NCBI RefSeq assembly: GCF_025399795.1
Contig: NZ_JAODTZ010000023.1
Span: 62,001-126,000 of the forward strand
Length of the DNA stretch: 64,000 bases
Direction: 5' to 3'
Source of the DNA: Streptomyces rhizosphaerihabitans
Lineage (GTDB): Bacteria; Actinomycetota; Actinomycetes; Streptomycetales; Streptomycetaceae
Shown: positions 41,305 through 49,935 of the stretch, piece after piece
Layout of the letters: each line of letters starts with the position of its first letter
Numbering within the stretch: position 1 is the stretch's first letter
Notes under the pieces: generated by a model
The model's input: only the letters and a program-made list of their open reading frames with translations
What the model was told of the DNA's origin: nothing
The model's database searches: none
Program-made: the position numbers and the translations under genes

Positions 41305-41586
41305 TCAGGGCCTGCCTTTGGTGAGGAAGTGGGGCGCGTGCGTCGCCACCGCCGACATGACCTGCCGCTTCGACGGGTTCACCATCGAGGTGCCCGCAAC
41401 CGTCACGGTCGGGACGGTCTCGTTCCCGTCCGCGACCGAGCGGACGAAGGCGGCTGCCTCGGGGTCCGCCCAGATGTTCTTCTCGGTGTACCGCAACCGG
41501 CTGAAGCGCAGCCGCAGGCGCAATTTCATGCAGTACGGGCACAGCGGCCGCCAGTAGACGACCACGCCCTCGTCGTTCCCGGTCAC
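41305..41586 (-). CDS. Glutaredoxin/mycoredoxin-like protein
   Basis: 93-aa thioredoxin-fold protein. The redox motif CPYC lies in YWRPLCPYCMKLRLRLRF (about 11-28) and the cis-Pro loop in ETVPTVTVAGTSMVNPS (about 56-72). In actinobacteria, which use mycothiol, such proteins reduce S-mycothiolated proteins (mycoredoxin). GTG 41586 is preceded by GGGGGAG at 4-5 nt. The IWADPEAAAFVRSVADGNE insert matches actinobacterial members. Confidence 0.88.
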   Translation of the reverse strand: MTGNDEGVVVYWRPLCPYCMKLRLRLRFSRLRYTEKNIWADPEAAAFVRSVADGNETVPTVTVAGTSMVNPSKRQVMSAVATHAPHFLTKGRP

Positions 41587-41838
41587 GGATCTCCCCCCCC
41601 TTGATCGTCACGGTGTTCCGGGCAGCGTAGACGAGCGGCCGGGCGGTGCCCAGGGCGTCCGGAACCCGGGCGGGGCCGGGTCGGCCGAAGGAGAGGCCGT
41701 CGCGCGAGGCGCGTCTGTTCGCTTCGGCAGGGGATATCGATGCAAACCGGTACTCCGGTCGCGCGCCACGGGTGAGCGAATATGGTGGAACCCTGACAAA
41801 TCGGAATGCATGGGCGGTTAACGGTCTACGGAAGTGTC

Positions 41839-43932
41839 ATGGGTGCATCGCTGGACGGACTGGGCCGACCGGGGTCGGAGCTGGACGAGGCCGTTCTCAG
41901 GGCGCTCTTCTCCGAGTCGACCGTGGGCCTGCATGTCCTCGACTCACAGCTTCGCCTGGTGCGGTTCAACACGGCGGCCCGCTATGTCCGGGCGTTCGCC
42001 CTGGAGGAGGCCCTGGGCCGTCACCCGAGGGAGTGGGCCGGTGACTTCTACACGGGAAACTATGAGGCGACCGTGCTGGAGGTGCTGGACACGGGTGTGC
42101 CGGCTCTGGACGTGGAGGTGCGCGGCCACCTGAGTCCCGACAAGCCCGAGATCGTCCTGTCGGTCTCCTGCTTCCGGCTGGAGGACGCGGCCGGCGGGGT
42201 CATGGGGGTGGCGACGGCGGTCGTGGACATCACCGAGCGGAAACGGGCGGCTGCGCGTCTGGCCCTGCTGGAGAGTGCGAGCGGGCGCATCGGCACGACG
42301 CTGGACATCTTCCGTACGGCGCAGGAGTTCGCCGACGAGATGGTGCCCGCGCTGGCCGACACGGTGGTGATCGAGGTTCTGGACTCCGTCCTGCGGGGCG
42401 AGGTATCCGCGCCGGGCACCGTGATGGAGTTCGGGGCTCTGCGGTGCACGGGCCGTCGTTCCGTCGCTCCGGAGGCCGAGCGGTACCTTCCCTCCATCGG
42501 TGAGGCGATCGGCCTGTCCTCGGCGACCCCGTTCGCCCAGTGTCTGTCCGACCTCCAGCCGCGCATCATCGAGCACTTGAGCCCGGACGCGGGCTGGCTG
42601 GGGCGAGAACCCGTGCGGGGGCGCCGCATGATCGAGGCGGGGGCGCATTCGGTCCTCGTGCTGCCACTGGCGGCCCGCGGCTCCGTGGTCGGAGTGGCGC
42701 ACTGCTTCCGGCACAGCACCCCGCACGCCTTCGACGACGGCGAACTCGCGCTGGCGGCCGAACTCGCCGATCGCGTGGCCCTGTGCCTGGACAACGCCCG
42801 GCTGTACACCAGGGAGCGATCGGCGGCCCGCGTCCTCCAGCTCAGTCTGCGACCGGCCCGGATCTCCGGCCATACCGCGGTGGAGACCGCCTACAGCTAC
42901 TGTCCGCTCGGCGCCGGCGGAGACTGGTTCGACGTGATCCCGCTGTCCGGAGCGCGGGTGGCCCTGGTGACGGGCGACACCGAGGGCAGGGGCCTGAGGG
43001 CCGCCGCCACCATGGGTGAGGTGAGGGCCGCGATCAGCGCGCTGGCCGTGCTCGACCTGGCACCCGACGAGGTCCTGGAGCGCCTGCACGACCTGGTGAC
43101 CCGGCTTCGCGGAGAACGGCCCCGTGAGCCGGATGCCCCGGCCGACGACGAGCTCCAGGACACGACCTGCGTCTACCTGGTCTACAGCCCCGTCACCCGC
43201 CGATGCGCGGTCGCGAGTGCCGGGCATCCGCCTCCGGTGCTGGCCCTGCCCGACGGGACCGTCGAGTACGCCGTGGTGCCCACCGGGCCGTCGCTGGGCC
43301 GGGGTCTGGCGAAGTACGGCACGGCCGAGTTCGAGCTCGCCGAGGGCAGCATCCTCCTGATGTCCAACACCGCCATGCTGCGCGCTGTCTCGGAGGACCC
43401 GTACGAGCAGTTGGCCCGGATCAGCGGTGCGTTGCTGCCGGCCGACCGGCCCCTGCAGAAGATCTGTGACGAGGTGCTGTACCGGCTGACGCCGGAGCAC
43501 GCGGAGAACGACGCCGTCCTGCTGCTGGCCCGTACCCGCGCCCTGGGAGCGGATCAGGTCGCGTCGTGGACGCTGCCCAACCACCCCGCCTCCGTTGCGG
43601 AGGCGCGCGCCTGCACCGAGCGCGCACTGGCGGCCTGGGGCCTGGAACAGCACGCCTTCACCGCCACTCTGGTGGTCAGCGAACTCGTCACGAACGCGGT
43701 GCGTTACGCGGACGGTCCCATTGAAGTACGCCTCATCCTCGACGGCTCCGCCATCGTCTGCGAGGTGACCGACGACAGCAGTACCGCGCCGCATCTGAGG
43801 CACGCGGAAGAGGTCGACGAGGGTGGCCGGGGCCTCTACCTCACCTGGCAGGTCAGCCGCCGCTGGGGAACCCGTCCCGAGGCCCGCGGGAAGACGATCT
43901 GGGCGGAAATCGCCCTGTCCGAGGGCGGATGA
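41839..43932 (+). CDS. PAS-GAF-SpoIIE-HATPase protein with degenerate phosphatase motif
   Basis: 697-aa cytosolic signalling protein: PAS (about 15-130, ending VDITERKRAA), GAF (about 150-325), SpoIIE/PP2C (about 335-560; GGDWFDVIPLSGARVALVTG) and a C-terminal HATPase kinase domain (about 575-695; VVSELVTNAVRYADGP; DEGGRGLYL). Such proteins set the phosphorylation of anti-anti-sigma partners. The first metal motif reads GDTEGRG and keeps its Asp, but where its two paralogues have YTDGLVE this one has MSNTAMLRA, losing the metal-binding Asp. The final Asp survives in ENDAVLLLA. ATG 41839 has GGAAG 4 nt upstream. It may be a kinase or sensor with little phosphatase activity. Confidence 0.88.
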   Translation: MGASLDGLGRPGSELDEAVLRALFSESTVGLHVLDSQLRLVRFNTAARYVRAFALEEALGRHPREWAGDFYTGNYEATVLEVLDTGVPALDVEVRGHLSPDKPEIVLSVSCFRLEDAAGGVMGVATAVVDITERKRAAARLALLESASGRIGTTLDIFRTAQEFADEMVPALADTVVIEVLDSVLRGEVSAPGTVMEFGALRCTGRRSVAPEAERYLPSIGEAIGLSSATPFAQCLSDLQPRIIEHLSPDAGWLGREPVRGRRMIEAGAHSVLVLPLAARGSVVGVAHCFRHSTPHAFDDGELALAAELADRVALCLDNARLYTRERSAARVLQLSLRPARISGHTAVETAYSYCPLGAGGDWFDVIPLSGARVALVTGDTEGRGLRAAATMGEVRAAISALAVLDLAPDEVLERLHDLVTRLRGERPREPDAPADDELQDTTCVYLVYSPVTRRCAVASAGHPPPVLALPDGTVEYAVVPTGPSLGRGLAKYGTAEFELAEGSILLMSNTAMLRAVSEDPYEQLARISGALLPADRPLQKICDEVLYRLTPEHAENDAVLLLARTRALGADQVASWTLPNHPASVAEARACTERALAAWGLEQHAFTATLVVSELVTNAVRYADGPIEVRLILDGSAIVCEVTDDSSTAPHLRHAEEVDEGGRGLYLTWQVSRRWGTRPEARGKTIWAEIALSEGG

Positions 43933-43961
43933 GAACGCGAGGCCGTTGGGCCGGCGAGTGA

Positions 43962-45101
43962 GTGCTCCGGGTACGCGGAGCAGGGCGCCCTGGTGAGGGA
44001 GGGAGCCGGTCGGGACCGGCGGTGACGGCCGACCGGGTGACCTGGCGCGCGTCGCCCGCCCGGCCGCCGCCGCCCGGCCGTGTCGTCCGTCCCTGCCCGG
44101 ACGGCCGTCCGTTACGCTCGCAGCGCCATACCGGGCCCGAATATACGGAGGACAGGACGGCGGGGATCAATCGCGAGCGCCTCGTCAGGACGCTGACGTT
44201 CTGGCTGCGTCCCGCCTTCGCGTTGCGGGTCGTCAACCGTTTCCAGAAGATCGTCGGTTTCGACCGCTCGATGGCCCTGGCATCCAGTGCGCTCACCGCG
44301 CTGATCCCGCTCACGATTCTCTGCGGCGCCGTGCTGAGCAGCTTCTCCGACTACGACGCCGCCGAGCGGATCATCCAGCGCTACGGCCTCACCGGGCAGG
44401 GCGCCGAGGCGGTCAGATCACTGCTCGCCCCCGCCGAGGGCACCACTGCCAGCGTGGGTGTCTTCGGCGGTGTGTTCCTGATCATCTCCGTACTGAGCTT
44501 CTCGCGCGCGGCGCAGCGACTGTTCGAACAGACCTGGCAACTGACCCCGCTCAGCGTCCGCAACACCAGGAACGGCCTGTGGTGGATCCTCGGGCTCGGC
44601 GGCTACGCGGCGGCCACCGGGTGGCTCCACGCGGTTCTGGGGGGGAGCAAGCTCGGGGTGGTGGCTTCGGTGTGCGAGATCCCGGTGAGCGTCGTCTTCC
44701 TCGTCTGGAGCGGCTGGGACCTGTCGGCGAAGCGGATCCCCTGGCGCGATCTGTTGCCGTTCGGCATCACGGCGGCCGTCCTGACCGCGCTCTACTCGGT
44801 GGGCGCGACCGTCTACCTTCCGCGCCTGTTCAACTCCTACGCGGCACGCTACGGAGCCGTCGGTGCCGTATTCGCGATGATCTCCGCGCTCTTCGCCGCG
44901 ATGTTCGTCATCGTCGCGTCGGCGGCCCTCGGGCGTGAGATGCGCGACGAGTTCACCCGGATCCGTGGGGGCGACCGCCCCTCGGACGACGAGGTCCGCC
45001 GCCAGTGGGACAGTGTGGTCGAACAGGCCCGGTCGCGCTGGCGCACCACACGCGAGCAGGTCTCCTCCCACCGCCGCACCAAGGACGCGAAGAAGCCGTA
45101 G
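43962..45101 (+). CDS. YihY/BrkB-family membrane protein, start uncertain
   Basis: Integral membrane protein with six predicted helices of the YihY/BrkB (once called RNase BN) family: ALASSALTALIPLTILCGAV, VGVFGGVFLIISVLSFSRAA, WWILGLGGYAAATGW, PVSVVFLVWSGWDL, ITAAVLTALYSVGATVYLP and AVFAMISALFAAMFVIVASA. The function is not settled. Listed from GTG 43962, but residues 1-68 are Pro/Arg-rich and include a TTA codon. AGGA sits 8 nt before an in-frame ATC at 44166, just where conserved sequence begins (INRERLVRTLTFW), and TACGCT (44113-44118) could be its -10. Translation probably starts at or near 44166. Confidence 0.75.
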   Translation: MLRVRGAGRPGEGGSRSGPAVTADRVTWRASPARPPPPGRVVRPCPDGRPLRSQRHTGPEYTEDRTAGINRERLVRTLTFWLRPAFALRVVNRFQKIVGFDRSMALASSALTALIPLTILCGAVLSSFSDYDAAERIIQRYGLTGQGAEAVRSLLAPAEGTTASVGVFGGVFLIISVLSFSRAAQRLFEQTWQLTPLSVRNTRNGLWWILGLGGYAAATGWLHAVLGGSKLGVVASVCEIPVSVVFLVWSGWDLSAKRIPWRDLLPFGITAAVLTALYSVGATVYLPRLFNSYAARYGAVGAVFAMISALFAAMFVIVASAALGREMRDEFTRIRGGDRPSDDEVRRQWDSVVEQARSRWRTTREQVSSHRRTKDAKKP

Positions 45102-45104
45102 GGG

Positions 45105-47171
45105 CTACTTCGCGCGGGCGACGAGGAGGGCGACGTCGTCGTGGTCGTCGGAGTTGCGCAGGCCGTACAGCAGAAGGTCGCAGATCTCCTCGAGCGGCAG
45201 GCCCGGTTCGTCGAGGAAGCTGAGGAGGACGTCCAGGCGGTCGTCGATGGGATGCAGCCGGGTCTCGACCAGGCCGTCCGTGTACAGGACGAGCAGGTCG
45301 TCGGGGTTGAGTTCCACCGTGGTGGTCTCGAAGGGGATGCCGCCGACGCCGAGGGGGGCGCCCGACGGCAGGTCCAGCAGCTTGGCGGCGGCGCCGGGAC
45401 GGGCCAGCGCGGGCGGCATGTGTCCGGCGTTGGCGATGCGGCACTGCTTGCTGTGGGGGTCGTACACGGCGTAGAGACAGGTGACGATGTAGTGCTCCAG
45501 GTCGCACGTGATCTTGTCGAGGTGGTGGAGCACGTCTCCGGGGTCGAGGTCGAGGTCGGCGTAGGCGCAGGTGGCGGTGCGCAGCCGGCCCATGGTGGCG
45601 GCGGCGTCGATGCCGTTGCCCATGACGTCGCCGACGACCAGGGCGGTCCGGTCGTCGGCCAGCGGAATCACGTCGTACCAGTCGCCGCCGACCTCACTGG
45701 TGGCCTGGGCGGGCTGATAGCGGGACGCGACCTCCAGACCCGTGAGGTGGGGCGGATGCTCGGGCAGCAGACTGCGCTGCAGGGTGACGGCGGTGTTGCG
45801 CACGCTCTGGAACCACCGGGCGTTGTCGATGGCCACGGCGGCGCGGGTCGCCAGCTCGCTCGCGAGGACGACATCGTCGTCGTCGAAAGGAAGCGGGTTG
45901 CGGGTGCGCTTGAGGTCGAGGGCGCCGAGCACCTCACCGTGCGCGATCAGCGGAACGGCGAGATACGAGTGGACGCCGGCCCGTGCCAGGAGGGCGGTGC
46001 CCTCGGCGTCGCGGGCGATGCGCGGCAGATCGTGCTCGCCGACGTGCCGCACCAGGACCGGTCTGCCGGTGTGGACGCACAGGGTCACCAGGCGGTCACC
46101 TTCGTACGTGGCGAGGTCACCGGGAGGGTCGGCGGCGCGCAGTGCCACGGTGGGGTGGGACGCCTTGAGCGCGAGAGCGCGGAAGAACTCCGGGCCGTTG
46201 TCCGGCCTGCGCTTGCGCCGGCAGGCCAGGACGGAGTCGAGGACGTCCACGGCGACCACGTCGGCCAGCTCGGGGGCGGCGATCTCGGCCAGTTCGCGGG
46301 CGGTCTGCTCCACCTCCAGGGTGGTGCCGACGCGCGTGGAGGCGCTGGCGATGAGCGCGAGACGACGCCGGGCCCGGTCGGCCTCGGCGGCCGCGCGATG
46401 GCGTTCGGTGACGTCGACGACCGAGGCGGCCGCCCCCAGGACCCGTCCGCCCGCGTCCTCCAGCCGGTAGAAGGACAGGGACCAGGCATGTTCGTGGTCG
46501 GGATCGGCCGGAGGGCGGCCCACGTGGTACTGGTCGAGCAGCGGTGTGCCCGTGGTGAGCACCTGACGCAGCGCCGACTCGACGGTGTCCACATCGGGAA
46601 AGGGCAGAGTCTCCCGCAGGTGACGGCCGACGTGGTCCTCGGCGGGGATGCCGTCGATCCGTTCCAGCGCCGGGTTGACCATGAGATAGCGCAGGTCGGG
46701 GTCCATCAGGGCCAGACCGATCGGCGACTGGTTGATCAGCTGTTCGCACAGGGCCAGATCGGTCTCCACCCGCTGGAGCAGAGTGTGGTCGGCGGCGATA
46801 CCGAGGGCGTAGACATCCCCGAGATCGTCCAGGAGCCGCATGTTGCGGAACTCCATCAGACGGGTGCTGCCGTCCTTGTGCCGGATGGGGAAGGCGCCGG
46901 CCCAACTGCGCCCCGTCTCCAGCACATCGGCGAACAACTTGGTGACGGACTGCATGTGCTCGGGGTGGATGATCAGGCGCGCCGCGTACTTGCCGAGAGC
47001 CTCTTCCGCCGAATAGCCGATGAGTTCCTCGGCCTGAGGGGTCCAGAAGACGATGCGTCCCTCGGCGTCGAGGACCATCGCGCCCACGCTGAGCACATCC
47101 AGCAGGCCGGTCGGCCGGGAAGGGTCGGGCTCGTAGCCTCCACTGTCGGACTGCGAGGAATCGGCTGTCAT
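45105..47171 (-). CDS. PAS-PAS-GAF-SpoIIE serine phosphatase
   Basis: 688-aa PP2C-type phosphatase, cytosolic. Two PAS domains (about 25-130 and 140-262, ending VVDVTERHRAA), a GAF domain (about 285-450), and SpoIIE (about 465-686) with GGDWYDVIPLADDRTALVVG, GDVMGNG, VLYTDGLVETR and DDHDDVALLVARAK: all metal-binding aspartates present. It lacks the C-terminal HATPase found in the other two, so it is a pure phosphatase. Its likely substrate is a phosphorylated STAS (anti-anti-sigma) protein. It converges with the YihY gene (3 bp apart) and is divergent from the third SpoIIE gene. Confidence 0.92.
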   Translation of the reverse strand: MTADSSQSDSGGYEPDPSRPTGLLDVLSVGAMVLDAEGRIVFWTPQAEELIGYSAEEALGKYAARLIIHPEHMQSVTKLFADVLETGRSWAGAFPIRHKDGSTRLMEFRNMRLLDDLGDVYALGIAADHTLLQRVETDLALCEQLINQSPIGLALMDPDLRYLMVNPALERIDGIPAEDHVGRHLRETLPFPDVDTVESALRQVLTTGTPLLDQYHVGRPPADPDHEHAWSLSFYRLEDAGGRVLGAAASVVDVTERHRAAAEADRARRRLALIASASTRVGTTLEVEQTARELAEIAAPELADVVAVDVLDSVLACRRKRRPDNGPEFFRALALKASHPTVALRAADPPGDLATYEGDRLVTLCVHTGRPVLVRHVGEHDLPRIARDAEGTALLARAGVHSYLAVPLIAHGEVLGALDLKRTRNPLPFDDDDVVLASELATRAAVAIDNARWFQSVRNTAVTLQRSLLPEHPPHLTGLEVASRYQPAQATSEVGGDWYDVIPLADDRTALVVGDVMGNGIDAAATMGRLRTATCAYADLDLDPGDVLHHLDKITCDLEHYIVTCLYAVYDPHSKQCRIANAGHMPPALARPGAAAKLLDLPSGAPLGVGGIPFETTTVELNPDDLLVLYTDGLVETRLHPIDDRLDVLLSFLDEPGLPLEEICDLLLYGLRNSDDHDDVALLVARAK

Positions 47172-47426
47172 TCCTGGCCCTCCTCCACCGGCCGCGGCGC
47201 GGTGTGCCGGGCTCCGTCGCCGTCGCCGCGCACCTGTGTGCCGACCCCGGCCCTTCCATGCTGCGCCCTGCCCTCGGCCTTGCCCACTCCAGAGCGGCGC
47301 CTTGGCATGTTCGGGCCAGGGAGCGGGTGCCGTGCGGACGCTGCCCGGATCCGGTGATCATCCGCCGGACCGTGCACATCGGGCGGACAAGCAGGAACAT
47401 GGTCGTGTGTAAAGGATGAGAGCTTC

Positions 47427-49892
47427 ATGGTTTCTGCGCAGGAAGGTTCCGATGCGCCCGCGTCCGAAGGACCGGGCGATCCCTTCGACGCGTCCACCGA
47501 CGCGGCGGCGGTGGTGTCCGGCGACGGGGTGGTACTGGGCTGGACCCGGGGCGCCGAATCGCTCCTCGGCCACCCGGCGGCCGAGATGGTCGGTACCTCG
47601 GCCGCGCATCTGCTCGCGCTGCCCCGGGACCCTTTGCGGGTCAGGGGTGTCGCGGATCGGTGCCGCGCCGGAATGGGCTGGAGCGGCCTCATCCCCGTAC
47701 GGCACCATGACGGCCGGCGCATCGACGTGGACCTGCGCGTCTCCGCGTCGTTCCGCATGGGCGACAGCGAGTGCTTCCTGATCTCGGCACGGGACCGGAG
47801 ACGGCAGTGGACGGTGGGCCCGGCCTTCCTCGACGGATTCCTGACCCACTCACCGGTCGGCATGGCGGTGCTGGATCTGCAACTGCGCTACGTCTGGATG
47901 AACGACACCCTGGAACATCTGGGCGGCGTACCCCGTGAACAGCGGCTCGGGCGCCGGCTGACCGAACTGCTGCCGGGGCTCCAGGCGGAGACCATCGAAG
48001 GACTGATGCACAAAGTCCTCGCGACCGGCGAGCCCGTGATCGACTACGAGTACCTGGGATGGAGCTGGGCCGACCCGCATCGCCGACACGCCTATTCCAC
48101 CTCGTTCTTCCCGCTGCTGGGCGTCGACAACTCGTACACCGGTGTGTGTTACATGGTTCTGGACGTCACCGAGCGGTGGAACGCCCGGCAGCTCCTGTCG
48201 CTGGTCAACGAGGCCGGGACCACCATCGGCAGGACCCTCGACGTCATGCGGACGGCACAGGAGCTCGCGGACTTCGCCGTTCCGCGCTTCGCGGACTTCG
48301 TCGTCGTCGACCTCCTGGAATCCGTCCTCAGCACCGAGGGGCACGGAGCCTGGCTGTCGGACGCGGGACCGGCACCCGCCAAGCCGATGATGCGGCGCGC
48401 CGGTCTGAGCTCGGTGCGGGAGGGCTGCCCGGAGGCCGTGGCCCGGATCGGGGACCGGGCGGACTTCCTTCCGCCGCCCCACGACGTGCACCTGCTCACC
48501 AACGGCGAGCCGGTCCTCGTCCAGGTCCTGGACCCGAACGACGACCTGTGGATCGCCGAGGAGCCCGCGAGAGCGGAAAGCATCCGCCGGTACGGGCTGC
48601 ACTCCCTGATCTCCGTGCCGATGCGGGCGCGCAACACCGCCCTCGGCCTCACCACGTTCGTACGATCCATCAATCCGGTCTCGTTCCAGCCCGACGACGT
48701 CCTGCTGGCACGCGAGGTGGTGGCACGCGCGGCGCTGTGCGTCGACAACGCCCGCCGCTACACCCGCGAACACACGGCGGCGGTCACCCTTCAGCGCAGC
48801 CTGCTGCCGCACGCCCTGACCGGCGGGACAGCGCTGGAGATCGCCTCCTCCTATCTGCCGGCCGACCCGAGCGGCGGGGTCGGCGGCGACTGGTTCGACG
48901 TCATCCCGCTGTCCGGTGCCCGCGTCGGCCTGGTCGTCGGCGATGTCGTCGGCCACGGCATCACCGCGGCGGCCACCATGGGCCGGCTGCGCACCGCGGT
49001 GCAGACCCTCGCCGACATGGAGATGCCTCCCGACGAACTGCTGGCGCACCTCGACGACCTCGTGCTCCGGCTGAGCGAGGAGCGGACCCATGGGCAGGAG
49101 GCCGACCGGAGCACGACCGCGTCCTTCCTCGGAGCGACCTGTCTGTACGCCGTCTACGATCCCGTCACCAGGCGCTGCACGATGGCCCGGGCCGGACATC
49201 CGCCCCCCGTCGTCGTCGCCCCCGACGGGCAGGTCACCTTTCCGGAGCTGCCCGCGGGCCCTCCGCTCGGGCTCGGCGGGATGGCGTTCGAGAGCCATGA
49301 ACTCGAACTCGCCGAGAACAGCCTGATCGGTCTCTACACCGACGGCCTCGTCGAGGGCGGGCACTACGACATGGAACTCGGCATGGCACGCCTCGGGGAA
49401 CTGCTCGCCCGGTCGGACCCCGACCTCGAAACACTGTGCTCGGACGTCGTACGGCAGCTCGTGCCCGTGCCCCAGCCCGATGACATCGCCCTGCTCCTGG
49501 CGCGCACCCACACCCTGGGCGACGACCACGTCGTCTCGTGGGAGGTGCCGGTGGACCCGGCCGCCGTCTCCGACATGCGGGCCCGTGCCACACACGTCGT
49601 CGAATCCTGGGGTCTCGGGGAACTGACCATGACGACGCAGCTCATCGTGAGCGAACTCGTCACCAACGCGATCCGCTACGCCGAACCGCCCATTCGGCTG
49701 CGGCTGCTCTGCGACACCCGGCTGACCTGCGAGGTCTCCGACGCCAGCAGCACCGCCCCACGGCTCAGACACGCCCGGAGCATGGACGAAGGTGGCCGCG
49801 GTCTCTTTCTGGTGGCCCAGCTCGCCCATCGCTGGGGCGCCCGCCACTCGGCGGAGGGAAAGGTCATCTGGGCCGAACAGGAGATTCCGTGA
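47427..49892 (+). CDS. PAS-PAS-GAF-SpoIIE-HATPase phosphatase/kinase
   Basis: 821-aa cytosolic signalling protein. Two PAS domains (about 20-125 and 135-253), GAF (about 265-445), SpoIIE (about 460-680; GGDWFDVIPLSGARVGLVVG, GDVVGHG, LYTDGLVEGGHYD, PDDIALLLART, all aspartates kept) and HATPase (about 700-818; IVSELVTNAIRYAEPP; DEGGRGLFLVAQLAH). It can in principle both phosphorylate and dephosphorylate a STAS partner. Domain order and linker match the gene at 41839, so the two are probably paralogues. AAAGGA lies about 10 nt before ATG 47427. Confidence 0.92.
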   Translation: MVSAQEGSDAPASEGPGDPFDASTDAAAVVSGDGVVLGWTRGAESLLGHPAAEMVGTSAAHLLALPRDPLRVRGVADRCRAGMGWSGLIPVRHHDGRRIDVDLRVSASFRMGDSECFLISARDRRRQWTVGPAFLDGFLTHSPVGMAVLDLQLRYVWMNDTLEHLGGVPREQRLGRRLTELLPGLQAETIEGLMHKVLATGEPVIDYEYLGWSWADPHRRHAYSTSFFPLLGVDNSYTGVCYMVLDVTERWNARQLLSLVNEAGTTIGRTLDVMRTAQELADFAVPRFADFVVVDLLESVLSTEGHGAWLSDAGPAPAKPMMRRAGLSSVREGCPEAVARIGDRADFLPPPHDVHLLTNGEPVLVQVLDPNDDLWIAEEPARAESIRRYGLHSLISVPMRARNTALGLTTFVRSINPVSFQPDDVLLAREVVARAALCVDNARRYTREHTAAVTLQRSLLPHALTGGTALEIASSYLPADPSGGVGGDWFDVIPLSGARVGLVVGDVVGHGITAAATMGRLRTAVQTLADMEMPPDELLAHLDDLVLRLSEERTHGQEADRSTTASFLGATCLYAVYDPVTRRCTMARAGHPPPVVVAPDGQVTFPELPAGPPLGLGGMAFESHELELAENSLIGLYTDGLVEGGHYDMELGMARLGELLARSDPDLETLCSDVVRQLVPVPQPDDIALLLARTHTLGDDHVVSWEVPVDPAAVSDMRARATHVVESWGLGELTMTTQLIVSELVTNAIRYAEPPIRLRLLCDTRLTCEVSDASSTAPRLRHARSMDEGGRGLFLVAQLAHRWGARHSAEGKVIWAEQEIP

Positions 49893-49935
49893 GTACGCCG
49901 GACCTCAGCGGCCGGTTCCGCGCGGGCCGCGTTCC

